Source of the DNA: Bacillota bacterium
Lineage (GTDB): Bacteria > Bacillota > Clostridia > Lachnospirales > Lachnospiraceae
Direction of reading: 5' to 3'
Length of the DNA stretch: 64,000 bases
Assembly (NCBI GenBank): GCA_029224465.1
Contig: JAQXUQ010000019.1
Coordinates: 16,181 to 80,180 of the forward strand
Translations under genes and position numbers: made by a program
Shown: positions 42,365 to 53,106 of the stretch, piece by piece
Layout: each line of letters opens with the position of its first letter
Position numbering within the stretch: position 1 is the first letter of the stretch
Notes under the pieces: generated by a model
Seen by the model: only the letters and a program-made list of their open reading frames with translations
The model's database searches: none
Told to the model about the DNA's origin: nothing

Positions 42365-42784
42365 TCAGTTCTTATAATCCTTGCCCTTGAACTTCAGTCT
42401 TGACAAGGCTCTTGCCATTGCCGCCTGCGTCATGCGGTATTCGCTGATGCTCTGTCTCTGACGCAGCCGCTCTTTCGCGCGTTCCAGCGCTTCGTTCGCT
42501 CTGCGCGCGTCCAGCTCCGCCTCGGTTTCGCAGGTATCCACGAGAACCTGGCAGCGGTTGTTCGCGAACACCATGGTTCCGAACCCCGCAACGACGTGAA
42601 TCTTTGTCCCGTCGTCCTTTTCAATATCGAGCTCTCCGGGTTCCAGTGCCATAATGACTCTCTGATGATGCGCGAGAAACTGGATCTGGCCGTCCAGCGT
42701 CTGCACGGTCAGGCACTTCGCGAAGCCCTTGTAAAACTCCTTGTCCGTGGCAAGTACTCTAAGATAGAAATGTGCTGTTTCCAT
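42365..42784 (-). CDS. atpC: F1 ATP synthase epsilon subunit
   Basis: 139 aa. N-terminal beta-sandwich (FYLRVLATDKEFYKG, LDGQIQFLAHHQRVIMAL) and a C-terminal helical hairpin rich in Ala, Glu and Arg (DARRANEALERAKERLRQR). It sits at the foot of the gamma stalk and in many bacteria inhibits ATP hydrolysis. Last gene of the operon, 36 nt after atpD, with a terminator beyond. Confidence 0.95.
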   Translation of the reverse strand: METAHFYLRVLATDKEFYKGFAKCLTVQTLDGQIQFLAHHQRVIMALEPGELDIEKDDGTKIHVVAGFGTMVFANNRCQVLVDTCETEAELDARRANEALERAKERLRQRQSISEYRMTQAAMARALSRLKFKGKDYKN

Positions 42785-42820
42785 TCTTTATCCTGTCTCT
42801 TTCGTCTGCCGCGACGGTCT

Positions 42821-45149
<2,329 letters not shown>

Positions 45150-45180
45150 GATTCCTCTTTAGTTCGGGAAGCTCAAAGAC

Positions 45181-46995
45181 TCAGGCTTTGGGGGCTTCCT
45201 TCTTGTCCCACTTTTCGCTCCGGAACGCGTCCGCGGCCTTTAGAATTTCTTTGGCCGTGGAATCTTCCAGCCGTCCGCTGGTTGTGATCTCGCTCACAAT
45301 GTTCGGATACGATGCGTGGAAATAATCGAGCATCTCGCTCTGATATTCCTTGACTTCCCTGACGGGCAGATCAATCATCTTGCGGCTCTCCGCAACAACA
45401 AGTGTAATGACCTGATCCGCCATCGAAAGCGGATGCTCCAGAGGCTGCTTGAGCAGTTCCATCAGAACACGTCCCTGCGCGAGCTGCTGCTGCGTTGCCT
45501 CGTCCAGATCAGAGGAGAACTGTGTGAACACTTCCATTTCCCTGTACTGTGCGAGGTCGATACGGAGCGAACCTGCCGCCTTCTTCATGGCTTTGGTCTG
45601 CGCGGCGCCGCCGACACGGGATACCGAAAGTCCGACGTTGACCGCGGGACGCTGTCCCTCGAAAAACAGATCCGACTCCAGGAAAATCTGGCCGTCCGTA
45701 ATGGAAATGACGTTGGTCGGAATATATGCGGATACATCGCCGTCCTGCGTCTCGATGATCGGAAGCGCCGTTATGGAGCCGCCGCCGAGCGCGTCGGACA
45801 GTCTCGAGGAACGTTCGAGAAGTCTGGAATGCAGGTAGAAAACATCGCCGGGGTACGCTTCACGTCCCGGGCTTCTGCCGAGCAGCAGGGAAATCGCGCG
45901 GTACGCGACCGCGTGCTTGGAAAGGTCATCATAAACGACAAGAACGTCCCGGCCGCGCAGCATGAAATATTCTGCGAGGGAAGTTGCCGCATACGGTGCG
46001 ATATACTGCAGAGGCGCCGGATCCGCCGCTGTCGAAGCAACAACGATCGAATAATCCAGAGCGCCATGCTCTTTAAGTGTGTTCACAAACGTTGCGATCG
46101 TCGATGCCTTCTGGCCGATTGCTGTGTAAATGCAGATAGTGTTTTTACCCTTCTGGTTCAGGATGGTGTCAAGGGCGATCGATGTTTTGCCGGTCTGGCG
46201 GTCGCCGATGATCAGCTCACGCTGGCCGCGGCCGATCGGGAACATCGAGTCGATTGCGAGAATGCCGGTCTCCATAGGAGTCGTAACGGGCTTTCTGTCG
46301 ATAATGCCCGGCGCCGGCTCTTCAATCGGACGGTACTCGTCGGAAACAATCGGAGATCCGCCGTCAATCGGGGAGCCGAGCGCGTCAATGACGCGGCCGA
46401 GGAATCCGTCGCCGACAGGAATGCCGGCGCGCTTGCCGGTGCCGACAACACGGCTGCCTTCGCCGATCGTGCCTTCCTGATCGAACAGGATCGCGCCGAT
46501 GCCGTCATCGTTGATATCCTGCACCATGCCCTTGACGCCGTTGTCAAACAGAACGATTTCGCCGTACTGTACATGGGAAAGGCCGTCGATTGTGACAATG
46601 CCGTCGCCGGCGGTTTCAACTGTGCCGACTTCCGACTTCTCCGCCTGAATATGGAAACGGTCGATCGCGGTCTTGAGCATCGTCATGATGCTGCCGGAGC
46701 CGTCGCCCGAGCCGTCATCTCTGTAAGCTTTTTCCCTTGCGGCGTCGATACGGTTTTCGAACTGTCTCTCGCGGCCGCGGGTACTCCAGTCATACTCGTC
46801 GCTTCCTACGTCCAGAATGAAGCCGCCGTGAACCTTGGGTTCGAGAACGACCTCGAGTTCGACATCTTCCTTTCTGACACTGTATTTCGCGGCAAGAAAT
46901 TCGATAAATTTCGTCTTCTGCTCATCGCTGGGTCTCGTGACGCAGCGCAGAACCGCGTGCAGCTTCTGCACGTCTACATTCGGATTATTGCTCAT
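45181..46995 (-). CDS. atpA: F1 ATP synthase delta(C-terminal)-alpha fusion
   Basis: 604 aa; alpha subunits are about 500. Residues 104-604 are a full alpha subunit, with the P-loop GDRQTGKTS, the VGDGFLGRVIDALG entry and the LAQYREMEVFTQFSSDLD region. Residues 1-100 match the C-terminal domain of the delta/OSCP subunit: a helix, FIEFLAAKYSV, then VELEVVLEPKVHGGFILDVG and YDWSTRGRERQFE. A Gly/Asp/Ser linker (DDGSGDGSGS) joins them. There is no separate delta gene between atpF and atpA and no ribosome-binding site at Met104, so the fusion seems to be the working form. Overlaps atpF by 11 nt. Confidence 0.93.
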   Translation of the reverse strand: MSNNPNVDVQKLHAVLRCVTRPSDEQKTKFIEFLAAKYSVRKEDVELEVVLEPKVHGGFILDVGSDEYDWSTRGRERQFENRIDAAREKAYRDDGSGDGSGSIMTMLKTAIDRFHIQAEKSEVGTVETAGDGIVTIDGLSHVQYGEIVLFDNGVKGMVQDINDDGIGAILFDQEGTIGEGSRVVGTGKRAGIPVGDGFLGRVIDALGSPIDGGSPIVSDEYRPIEEPAPGIIDRKPVTTPMETGILAIDSMFPIGRGQRELIIGDRQTGKTSIALDTILNQKGKNTICIYTAIGQKASTIATFVNTLKEHGALDYSIVVASTAADPAPLQYIAPYAATSLAEYFMLRGRDVLVVYDDLSKHAVAYRAISLLLGRSPGREAYPGDVFYLHSRLLERSSRLSDALGGGSITALPIIETQDGDVSAYIPTNVISITDGQIFLESDLFFEGQRPAVNVGLSVSRVGGAAQTKAMKKAAGSLRIDLAQYREMEVFTQFSSDLDEATQQQLAQGRVLMELLKQPLEHPLSMADQVITLVVAESRKMIDLPVREVKEYQSEMLDYFHASYPNIVSEITTSGRLEDSTAKEILKAADAFRSEKWDKKEAPKA

Positions 46996-47461
46996 TCTGT
47001 GATACTTCCTTCAGAAAGTCGTCATACAGCTTCTCATCGCTCTCGGATTCCGCGATTTTGGCGGCAGCTTCCTTTACCATGCCGGTAATCTCGTCCTCTG
47101 CCTTGCGCTTCTCCTGATCGGCCACAGCCTTTGCCTTGTCTCTGGCCTCGCTGATGATCTGCTCTGATTTGGACTGCGCCTCGCCGACAATTCTGTCGTA
47201 CTCGGCTGCGCCCTTTACTTTTGCGTCCGCGACTGCCTTCTCTTCGTTCTCGGCAATCTTCGATGCAGAAGCAGCCAGCTGCGCTTTCAGATCGTCTGCG
47301 TCCTTATTGGTCTTTTCGGCTGCCTGATAGCTGGCTTCAATCTCGTCATTGCGCTTTTTCAGGATTTCCCTCACCGGCTTGAAGAGGAACTTCTTGACGA
47401 GGGCAAACAGAATCAGCACATTGATGATTTCCCAGACGATATTCAGATCAATACGTAACAT
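46985..47461 (-). CDS. atpF: Fo ATP synthase b subunit
   Basis: 158 aa. One N-terminal membrane helix (IDLNIVWEIINVLILFALVKKFLF) and a long charged coiled coil to the C-terminus (SEQIISEARDKAKAVADQEK). The two b chains form the peripheral stalk linking Fo to the delta domain on F1. Here the C-terminus would meet the delta domain carried on alpha. Overlaps the start of the fused alpha gene by 11 nt; atpE lies 63 nt upstream. Confidence 0.95.
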   Translation of the reverse strand: MLRIDLNIVWEIINVLILFALVKKFLFKPVREILKKRNDEIEASYQAAEKTNKDADDLKAQLAASASKIAENEEKAVADAKVKGAAEYDRIVGEAQSKSEQIISEARDKAKAVADQEKRKAEDEITGMVKEAAAKIAESESDEKLYDDFLKEVSQNEQ

Positions 47462-47524
47462 TTCTCTCCTTCGCTGCCTGTAAACAGGCAGTCTCCCTCA
47501 AAAAACTTTAATGCGACGGGTGAA

Positions 47525-47737
47525 TTACAGCATGAAGATGATCAGAATACCGATTACGAAACCGTAAATAGCAGTTGCCTCTGCAAGCGCGCAGCCAAGC
47601 AGAAGGTTTCTCATGATCTTGGAATCTGCCTCCGGCTGTCTCGCGATCGCGTCTGTAGCGTGTGCTGTTGCAATACCGATACCAAGACCTGCGCCGATGC
47701 AAGCCAGTGCCGCAATACCTGCTCCTAATGCTACCAT
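47525..47737 (-). CDS. atpE: Fo ATP synthase c subunit (proton-type)
   Basis: 70 aa hairpin of two membrane helices with the RQPEA loop. The ion-binding carboxylate is E53 in LAEATAIYG. Sodium-type c subunits carry Gln at the position of I20 and Ser right after the Glu; here these are Ile (GLGIGI) and Ala (EA), so proton coupling is predicted. The Thr and Tyr after the Glu are kept. GGAGG precedes the ATG. Confidence 0.95.
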   Translation of the reverse strand: MVALGAGIAALACIGAGLGIGIATAHATDAIARQPEADSKIMRNLLLGCALAEATAIYGFVIGILIIFML

Positions 47738-47807
47738 AGTGTAATACCTCCGAAAAATAATTGTGTCTTTACTGAACGAACGACTTTATATTTCCAAATC
47801 TAAGCTC

Positions 47808-48545
47808 CTACGCCTGCGCAGCCTTCTTCTTCGCCTTCTTGACCTTTTTCGGTCTTGGCGCAGCCGGCTCCGCAGCCTCCGCAATGAACAAAGATGTAAG
47901 GAAAACAAATACATACGCCTGAATCAGACCGTCAAAGAAGTCAAAATACAGGCTGAACACCACCGGCACACCGACCGGCACGAGCATCTTGATCAGTTCC
48001 ATGATAACGAACGCACCGAGGACGTTTCCGAAAAGACGCATGCACAGCGAAAGCGGACGGATGAAGACCTCGAGAATGTTGATCGGGGTTACGATCGCGA
48101 TCGGCTCGGTGAAGCTGTGCAGCCATCCCTTGCCGCCCTTCGCGCGGATGCCGGCCGCTTCAATCAGGATGATACTCATCAAAGACAGAGCAATCGTGAC
48201 ATTCATATCCTTCGTCGGCGGCTTCACGCCGAATACGCCGATGATATTCGCAAAACCGATGAACAGCAGCACGGTCGACATGTACTCTCTGTACTGCAGA
48301 GCATGCTCGCCCAGCATATCCCCGGTAAAGCTGTCCAGCCAGTTGACGATGCACTCCGCCGCGAGCTGCCTCTTGCCGGGATTTCTGACTTTCATGTTTC
48401 TTGTCAGCCAGATACACAGGAATGTAATGATCGCCATGACCACCCACGTGATTACGACCGATTCCGCGATCTGGATCTTTCCGCCGATCGTAAAGGCGGT
48501 TTCCACAGTCAGTTCTTCCACCAGTTTATGAGCAAGAGCTTTCAT
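47808..48545 (-). CDS. atpB: Fo ATP synthase a subunit with basic C-terminal tail
   Basis: 245 aa. Membrane helices and the essential Arg in SLCMRLFGNVLGAFVIMEL are clear, and the final helix VFVFLTSLFIAEA is canonical. After it come about 22 residues with nine Lys (PRPKKVKKAKKKAAQA), not usual for this subunit. It forms the ion half-channels against the c ring. First gene of the operon; no atpI precedes it. Confidence 0.93.
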   Translation of the reverse strand: MKALAHKLVEELTVETAFTIGGKIQIAESVVITWVVMAIITFLCIWLTRNMKVRNPGKRQLAAECIVNWLDSFTGDMLGEHALQYREYMSTVLLFIGFANIIGVFGVKPPTKDMNVTIALSLMSIILIEAAGIRAKGGKGWLHSFTEPIAIVTPINILEVFIRPLSLCMRLFGNVLGAFVIMELIKMLVPVGVPVVFSLYFDFFDGLIQAYVFVFLTSLFIAEAAEPAAPRPKKVKKAKKKAAQA

Positions 48546-48627
48546 CTGATTTCCTTTCCGCTATGCCTCGGGTCCGGCCCGCAGCGCTAGTTTTGCGCAA
48601 AACAGGTTCCCTTTTAAAACGTGTAGT

Positions 48628-48656
48628 ATTATACTTGCACTGGTTTCATAAGTGAA
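48628..48656 (-). promoter_or_regulatory. Sigma-A promoter of the ATP synthase operon
   Basis: Minus-strand TTCACT (48651-48656) and TATAAT (48628-48633), 17-bp spacer, 83 nt before atpB. The inverted repeat at 48661-48689 abuts its upstream edge. Confidence 0.75.
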
Positions 48657-48660
48657 ATAT

Positions 48661-48689
48661 ATATTTGATATCTGCAACATATCAAATAT
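48661..48689. promoter_or_regulatory. Perfect 11-bp inverted repeat between atp operon and LysR gene
   Basis: ATATTTGATAT (48661-48671) and ATATCAAATAT (48679-48689) are exact reverse complements with a 7-nt spacer; a T-N11-A LysR-type box fits inside. It lies 4 nt upstream of the atp -35 and 14 nt upstream of the lysR -35, the usual place for a LysR operator serving both. Confidence 0.7.
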
Positions 48690-48703
48690 GCATCTCCGGC
48701 AAT

Positions 48704-48732
48704 TTCACGCGCCACACAGTAGATTGTACTCT
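48704..48732 (+). promoter_or_regulatory. Candidate promoter of the LysR gene
   Basis: TTCACG (48704-48709) and TACTCT (48727-48732), 17-bp spacer, 31 nt before the start codon. The -10 is weak, as is common for regulators. Confidence 0.5.
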
Positions 48733-48762
48733 TATTAAAAGGAAACGCAAGGGAGCAGACAG

Positions 48763-49680
48763 ATGGTTAACTACGAGTATTACCGCATTTTTTATTATGT
48801 AGCCAAGTGTCTGAATATGACGCGGGCCGCCGAAATGATCGGCAGCTCGCAGCCCAATGTCACACGGAGCATGAACAATCTGGAAGCGCAGCTTGGCTGC
48901 AAGCTCTTCGAGCGGACACATCATGGAATTTCGCTGACGCCCGACGGGAAAATGCTGTATGATCATGTCTCCATCGCGGTTGACCAGCTGCGGATGGCCG
49001 AAGAATACATCAGTGCCGAGAAGGACCTTGACACCGGCCAGATCCGGATCGGGGTGACGGAGATCGCGATGAATGTTTTTCTGCTGGAGCAGCTCAAGCT
49101 CTTTCAGGCAAGATATCCCCGCATCGTGGTCCATCTTTACAATTATACTTCCCCGAAAGCGGCGGAGGCGCTGGTGCGCGGGCTGGTCGATTTTGCCGTG
49201 ATTACAACGCCGGTCAATCTTCCCGAAACGCTGCATGTCGAATATCTCGATACGTTTTCGGAAATTCTGGTCGGCGGGCCCAAGTACAAATCTCTGTCCA
49301 CGAAAAAGCATTCCCTCCGTGAACTTCACCGCTATCCGTTTATTTCGCTGAGTGTCGGGACCGGCAGCCGGGAATTTCTGATTCAGCATTTTCTGAATCA
49401 GGGGCAGACATTCGACCCGGCGGTGGAGGCTGCCACGACCGGCCAGATTCAGTCGATGGTGCGCTTTGATCTGGGGCTCGGCTTTGTCCCGGCTTCGTAC
49501 ATTACCGAGCGCGGTCTGATCCGCGAGCAGATTTATGAAATTCCGCTTGAAGATCCGCTGCCGCCAAGGAAGATCTGCCTCGTCACGCGCGACGACGGAA
49601 GTAATCAGCGACAGGCGCCGCTGACCTTTGTCCGGCAGCTGCATGCGGCGGCGCGGATCGGACGAGCTGCAGGCAAGTGA
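48763..49680 (+). CDS. LysR-family transcriptional regulator
   Basis: 305 aa. N-terminal winged helix-turn-helix (YRIFYYVAKCLNMTRAAEMIG, QPNVTRSMNNLEAQLGCKLFER cited in part) and a C-terminal periplasmic-binding-like effector domain from about residue 90 (GQIRIGVTEIAMNVFLLEQL). AAGGGAG precedes the ATG. Divergent from atpB; a perfect inverted repeat separates the two. The effector is unknown. Confidence 0.93.
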   Translation: MVNYEYYRIFYYVAKCLNMTRAAEMIGSSQPNVTRSMNNLEAQLGCKLFERTHHGISLTPDGKMLYDHVSIAVDQLRMAEEYISAEKDLDTGQIRIGVTEIAMNVFLLEQLKLFQARYPRIVVHLYNYTSPKAAEALVRGLVDFAVITTPVNLPETLHVEYLDTFSEILVGGPKYKSLSTKKHSLRELHRYPFISLSVGTGSREFLIQHFLNQGQTFDPAVEAATTGQIQSMVRFDLGLGFVPASYITERGLIREQIYEIPLEDPLPPRKICLVTRDDGSNQRQAPLTFVRQLHAAARIGRAAGK

Positions 49681-49765
49681 GGCGCAGGGCGGAAGCGCGG
49701 GAAAGCCGCGGGCGAGCCGGAGCGCGGTGCAGAGTGTCGCGGTGCAGAGTGTCGCGGCGCCGCTT

Positions 49766-49933
49766 TAATGCATATGCGCGCCGCGCCGGCTGCTGCATGA
49801 ATTTTTCAAGACGTTTGAGAGCAGCAGGCATGTATTGCCTGAATTTCTCACTTTTTCAGGCAGTATGCGCCTGCTGCACGAATTCGTCTTGAAATTTCTA
49901 TGCTGCGAGAGCGCTTGCCTGCATATTGCATTA
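49766..49933. repeat. Dispersed nested-palindrome element, copy 2 (core 49794-49904)
   Basis: The 111-nt core has a 23-nt inner stem with a few mismatches (49821-49843 with 49855-49877) around an 11-nt loop, and a perfect 10-bp outer stem TTTCAAGACG with CGTCTTGAAA (49804-49813, 49885-49894). Third shell: AATGCATATGC at 49767 with GCATATTGCATT at 49921. The arm reads TGCCTGAA instead of the TGCATAGA of copy 1, with the matching change on the other side. Located between lysR and the DUF1275 gene. Confidence 0.85.
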
Positions 49934-49972
49934 AGCAGGCAAGCAGGGCGAGCGGAGCACAGGCCGCGCGCC

Positions 49973-50004
49973 GCTTTACGAGCCGGCGGCACGGCTCGTA
50001 AAGC
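49973..50004. other. Perfect 12-bp stem-loop downstream of element copy 2
   Basis: GCTTTACGAGCC (49973-49984) and GGCTCGTAAAGC (49993-50004) are exact complements with an 8-nt loop. No T tract follows. The remainder of 49681-50094 outside this and the repeat element is GC-rich with no credible gene. Confidence 0.6.
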
Positions 50005-50094
50005 GCAGGCGGGGCACCGCCGGGCACAGCAAGTGAATCCGTGGGCGCAGAGCATCCACGCAGTCACGACATATATAATATGGAAAGAATACGT

Positions 50095-50955
50095 ATGGGC
50101 AAGAAATTTTCAATTGAAAATGATGCTTCCTATGATAATAGCGGGAAGCCGGTAACGAAGAAGGCTTGTATCGATTCTGCGGATAGCGGCAGACAGCCGG
50201 TCCCCATGGATGCATCTCCACGGAGCGGCAGACAGCCGGCGCAGGGTGATGAGCCGCCGCGGGGAAGCCGCCGCGGAAGTCTTGCAAGAAGGCTTTCCGG
50301 CGGGCGGCAGATGTCCGAAGCAATGATCGTCAGCGCTTTTCTCGCATTCAGCGGCGGATTTCAGGATGCGTATACTTATATTGTGCGGGATCATGTTTTT
50401 GCGAATGCGCAGACAGGCAACATTGTCCTGATGAGCACGCACTTTCTCGCACGGGAGTGGGGCGCCGGCATTCGCTATCTGTTTCCTGTTTTGTCGTTCG
50501 CGGCCGGCGTCCTCTGTGCCGAGCAGCTCGAGAGCCGTCGGAAAAACGCTTTTCGTGTTCATTGGCGGCAGGCGGTTGTTTTGCTGGAGATCTTGATTCT
50601 TGCATGCGTCAGCTTCATCCCGCAGCAGTTCAATACGCTGGCAAATATGCTGGTCAGCTTTTCGTGCGCGATGCAGGTGCAGGCGTTTCGCAAAGTAGCG
50701 GGCAATCCTTACGCAAGTACGATGTGCATTGGAAATTTGCAGAAGGGAACGGCGGCGCTGTCAGCTTTTCTGCGGACAAGACAAAATGCCGCGCTGCGCA
50801 GAAGTCTGTATTATTTCGGCGTGATTTTGATTTTCGCGATCGGTGCCGGCGTCGGGGGAAATCTTTCCGCGCTCTTTGGCGGAAGGATTATTCTGGTGAG
50901 TGCGGCGGTGCTTGCGACAGCCTATCTGCTGATGGAACTGGAGAAATATAAGTAA
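50095..50955 (+). CDS. DUF1275 (YoaK-like) membrane protein
   Basis: 286 aa from ATG 50095 (GGAAAG upstream). From about residue 72 it matches YoaK/DUF1275: AFLAFSGGFQDAYTYI, HVFANAQTGNIVLMS, and a final LATAYLLMELEKY; about six hydrophobic helices. The first 70 residues are a polar, Ser/Arg/Gly-rich extension with two SGRQP motifs. A start at ATG 50311 would give the usual family N-terminus, but its ribosome-binding site is poor. Function of the family is unknown. Confidence 0.82.
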   Translation: MGKKFSIENDASYDNSGKPVTKKACIDSADSGRQPVPMDASPRSGRQPAQGDEPPRGSRRGSLARRLSGGRQMSEAMIVSAFLAFSGGFQDAYTYIVRDHVFANAQTGNIVLMSTHFLAREWGAGIRYLFPVLSFAAGVLCAEQLESRRKNAFRVHWRQAVVLLEILILACVSFIPQQFNTLANMLVSFSCAMQVQAFRKVAGNPYASTMCIGNLQKGTAALSAFLRTRQNAALRRSLYYFGVILIFAIGAGVGGNLSALFGGRIILVSAAVLATAYLLMELEKYK

Positions 50956-51038
50956 GCGCCTGTGGCGCCGGATTTGTCCGCGCGGTGATGGTTTCCGGCC
51001 GGCCGGAGACTTCGCCGCGCGGCTTGATTTATCGGCAC
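50956..51038. repeat. GC-rich dispersed repeat, copy A
   Basis: This 83-bp stretch matches 55494-55576 at 66 of 83 positions without gaps (counted by eye). Two blocks are identical: GTCCGCGCGG and CCGCGCGGCTTG; CCGCGCGG is self-complementary, so each copy can form a hairpin. It sits between the convergent DUF1275 and moaC genes. Confidence 0.7.
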
Positions 51039-51072
51039 GGCAGTGGGGCGGGCGGTCCGGCGAGAAGGCACC

Positions 51073-51549
51073 TTAAAACCGGAACGCGCCGCTCTTTCCG
51101 CCGTCCTTCGACACGAGATGAATATCACGGATAACCATGCGCTTGTCGATGGCCTTGCACATGTCATAAACAGTAAGAAGCGCGGCCGAAACGCCGGTGA
51201 GCGCTTCCATTTCAACGCCGGTTTTTCCGGTAGTTTTTACCGTGCAGAATGCCGTAAATGCGCTGTCCTTGAAATCCGCCTCAAACGTGACTTTTGCGTT
51301 TGTCAGCTGCAAAGCATGGCACATCGGGATCAGGTTCGGGGTCTGTTTTGCAGCCATAATGCCCGCAACCTGGGCTACGGTGAGAACGTCGCCTTTGGGA
51401 ACTGTTTTGCCGCGGATGGCCTTGAAAACTTCCCTCGAAACTTCGATGCGGCCGGATGCGACCGCGGTTCTTTCCGTCTGCGGCTTACCGGAAACATCGA
51501 CCATAAAGGCATTCCCTTCCTCGTCAAAATGCGTAAATCCGCTATTCAT
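51073..51549 (-). CDS. moaC: Cyclic pyranopterin monophosphate synthase MoaC
   Basis: 158 aa. FVDVSGK-type start ([17 protein letters not shown]), [23 protein letters not shown], the [11 protein letters not shown] active-site segment and [21 protein letters not shown] are all family hallmarks, with the catalytic Lys in [12 protein letters not shown] and Asp in CKAIDK. It forms cyclic pyranopterin monophosphate from the MoaA product. Start at 51549 overlaps the MOSC gene by 8 nt; last gene of the molybdenum operon. Confidence 0.97.
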   Translation of the reverse strand: MNSGFTHFDEEGNAFMVDVSGKPQTERTAVASGRIEVSREVFKAIRGKTVPKGDVLTVAQVAGIMAAKQTPNLIPMCHALQLTNAKVTFEADFKDSAFTAFCTVKTTGKTGVEMEALTGVSAALLTVYDMCKAIDKRMVIRDIHLVSKDGGKSGAFRF

Positions 51550-52021
51550 CCTTCGCCTCCAGATATTTGAGCACGGCTTCGTCCGGCGGGGCCGTCTCCA
51601 CGAACGCCTCGTCGCCGGGCATGACGATCCCGCCACGCACGACAACCGCGAAAATTCCTTCCCTCGGCATGATGCACGTGCCAAGTCTGCGGGAAATTTC
51701 GCAGCGGTCGTGGCACTTCTTGCCAATCTGCGAAACTTCCAGAACACAGTCGCCGATCAGAATTCTTGTCCCGACCGGCAGGAGCTTCAGGTCGAGCCCG
51801 GAGAGGGTGATGTTTTCTCCGAATGCGCCGCAGTCAACGTCCGCGCCGCCGCGCCGCAGTGCCTCGATCTGTTCGTAGGAAAGCAGGCTCACCTGCCTGT
51901 GCCAGTGCCCTGCATGCGCGTCGCAAAGAACGCCCCAGTCCTGCAGCAGACGGATCTGCGGCTTCTTCGTTTTGCGTGTACCTTTCGCCTCACTGGTGCA
52001 GACGGCGATCACTTTTGCCAT
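51542..52021 (-). CDS. MOSC-domain protein
   Basis: 159 aa from ATG 52021 (AGAGG upstream). A single MOSC domain: [25 protein letters not shown], the conserved Cys in [15 protein letters not shown] and [10 protein letters not shown]. Stand-alone MOSC proteins are thought to handle sulfur or molybdenum cofactor; some reduce N-hydroxylated compounds. In this setting, between moaA and moaC, a cofactor maturation role is likely. Confidence 0.92.
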   Translation of the reverse strand: MAKVIAVCTSEAKGTRKTKKPQIRLLQDWGVLCDAHAGHWHRQVSLLSYEQIEALRRGGADVDCGAFGENITLSGLDLKLLPVGTRILIGDCVLEVSQIGKKCHDRCEISRRLGTCIMPREGIFAVVVRGGIVMPGDEAFVETAPPDEAVLKYLEAKDE

Positions 52022-52032
52022 AGGATATCCTC

Positions 52033-53106
52033 TCATCCGCCGATGCCGCTCATCGGCGCTTCTTCCGTAATTTCTTCCGGCCGGTCAAAACAATGCCCGC
52101 CCGGTTTCGCCAAAACCGCCTCTCGAATCGCGGCGCAAAGTGCCTGCCGGCGGGAAGAAGGTGCCCGGGGCGTCGGCCCGCGCAGAATACTCCGCATGTC
52201 CACGCTTTCGCTGTAACATAAGCAGGGCTTGAGTCTGCCGGTTGACGTCAGGCGGATGCGGTTGCAGTCCGCGCAGAATTTCCCGTGCAGCGCGCTGATG
52301 AAACCGATTGATCCCTGAAAGCCCGGGATGTGTACATACTTTGCCGGGCCGTTTCCGTGGACGGCGTCGTCTTCCTGTAAATCCGGGTATGCTTCACGCA
52401 GCCTGCGCAGAATCTCATCTCCGGAGATCCCCGTTAAAGGCAGCGGCGCCTTTGCATCGGCGCGGTAAACGATCGGCGCGCCGCGCCGGCATCCGGCCGC
52501 CGTGCTGCCGCCGGCCGCGCCGATCGGCATCAGCTCTATAAATCTGACCTGCAGCGGCTGCGGCCCTGCCAGTTCGGCAAGTTCACGCCACTCCCCGTCG
52601 TTGATGCCGCGTAAAAGGACGGAATTGATTTTGACAGGCAGCCCGGCGGCGAGCGCAGCCTGTATTCCGCGCCGCACATCTTCGTAAGCGTCCACACCGG
52701 TCAGCTGCCGGAACACATCTGCATGCACCGTATCGAGGCTGACATTCACGGCGTCCAGTCCGGCTTCCAGCAGTTCCGGCAGCCGTTTTTCCAGCAGAAC
52801 ACCGTTCGTCGTCAGCGTCACCTGCCCGATCCCGGGAATCCGCTTCAGCTCCCCGATCAGCCGGCAGCAGTCTTTGCAAAGGAGCGGTTCGCCGCCGGTA
52901 ACTTTGACGCGCGTAATGCCGAGTGCTGCCGCGGCCTCCACAACTTCCACAAATTCTTCACAGGTCAGATAGCACGCGTTCGCCTGCGGCACGCCGCCGC
53001 ACCGGTCAGTCCCGCCCTGCGGCCTGCAATACCTGCAGCAAAGATTGCACTGATCCGTAATGGAAATTCTTATGTAGTTGATCTCCCGCTGAAAACTATC
53101 TTTCAT
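52033..53106 (-). CDS. moaA: GTP 3',8-cyclase MoaA (radical SAM)
   Basis: 357 aa. Radical SAM motif CNLCCRYC (C-x3-C-x2-C), TGGEPLL, and a second C-terminal cluster motif CADCNRIRLTSTGRLKPCLC (cited once) for GTP binding. The protein ends SGIGG, keeping the C-terminal GG needed for catalysis. It makes 3',8-cyclo-GTP, the first step of molybdopterin synthesis. It starts within the end of the xdhC gene (11-nt overlap). Confidence 0.97.
   Translation of the reverse strand: MKDSFQREINYIRISITDQCNLCCRYCRPQGGTDRCGGVPQANACYLTCEEFVEVVEAAAALGITRVKVTGGEPLLCKDCCRLIGELKRIPGIGQVTLTTNGVLLEKRLPELLEAGLDAVNVSLDTVHADVFRQLTGVDAYEDVRRGIQAALAAGLPVKINSVLLRGINDGEWRELAELAGPQPLQVRFIELMPIGAAGGSTAAGCRRGAPIVYRADAKAPLPLTGISGDEILRRLREAYPDLQEDDAVHGNGPAKYVHIPGFQGSIGFISALHGKFCADCNRIRLTSTGRLKPCLCYSESVDMRSILRGPTPRAPSSRRQALCAAIREAVLAKPGGHCFDRPEEITEEAPMSGIGG

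Noticed and set aside
45181..46995. Independent translation of a normal-length alpha from Met104
   Set aside because: The codon is ATG but no ribosome-binding site precedes it, so the fused product is preferred.
47525..47737. Sodium-coupled ATP synthase
   Set aside because: The Gln and Ser ligands expected of sodium-type c subunits are Ile and Ala here.
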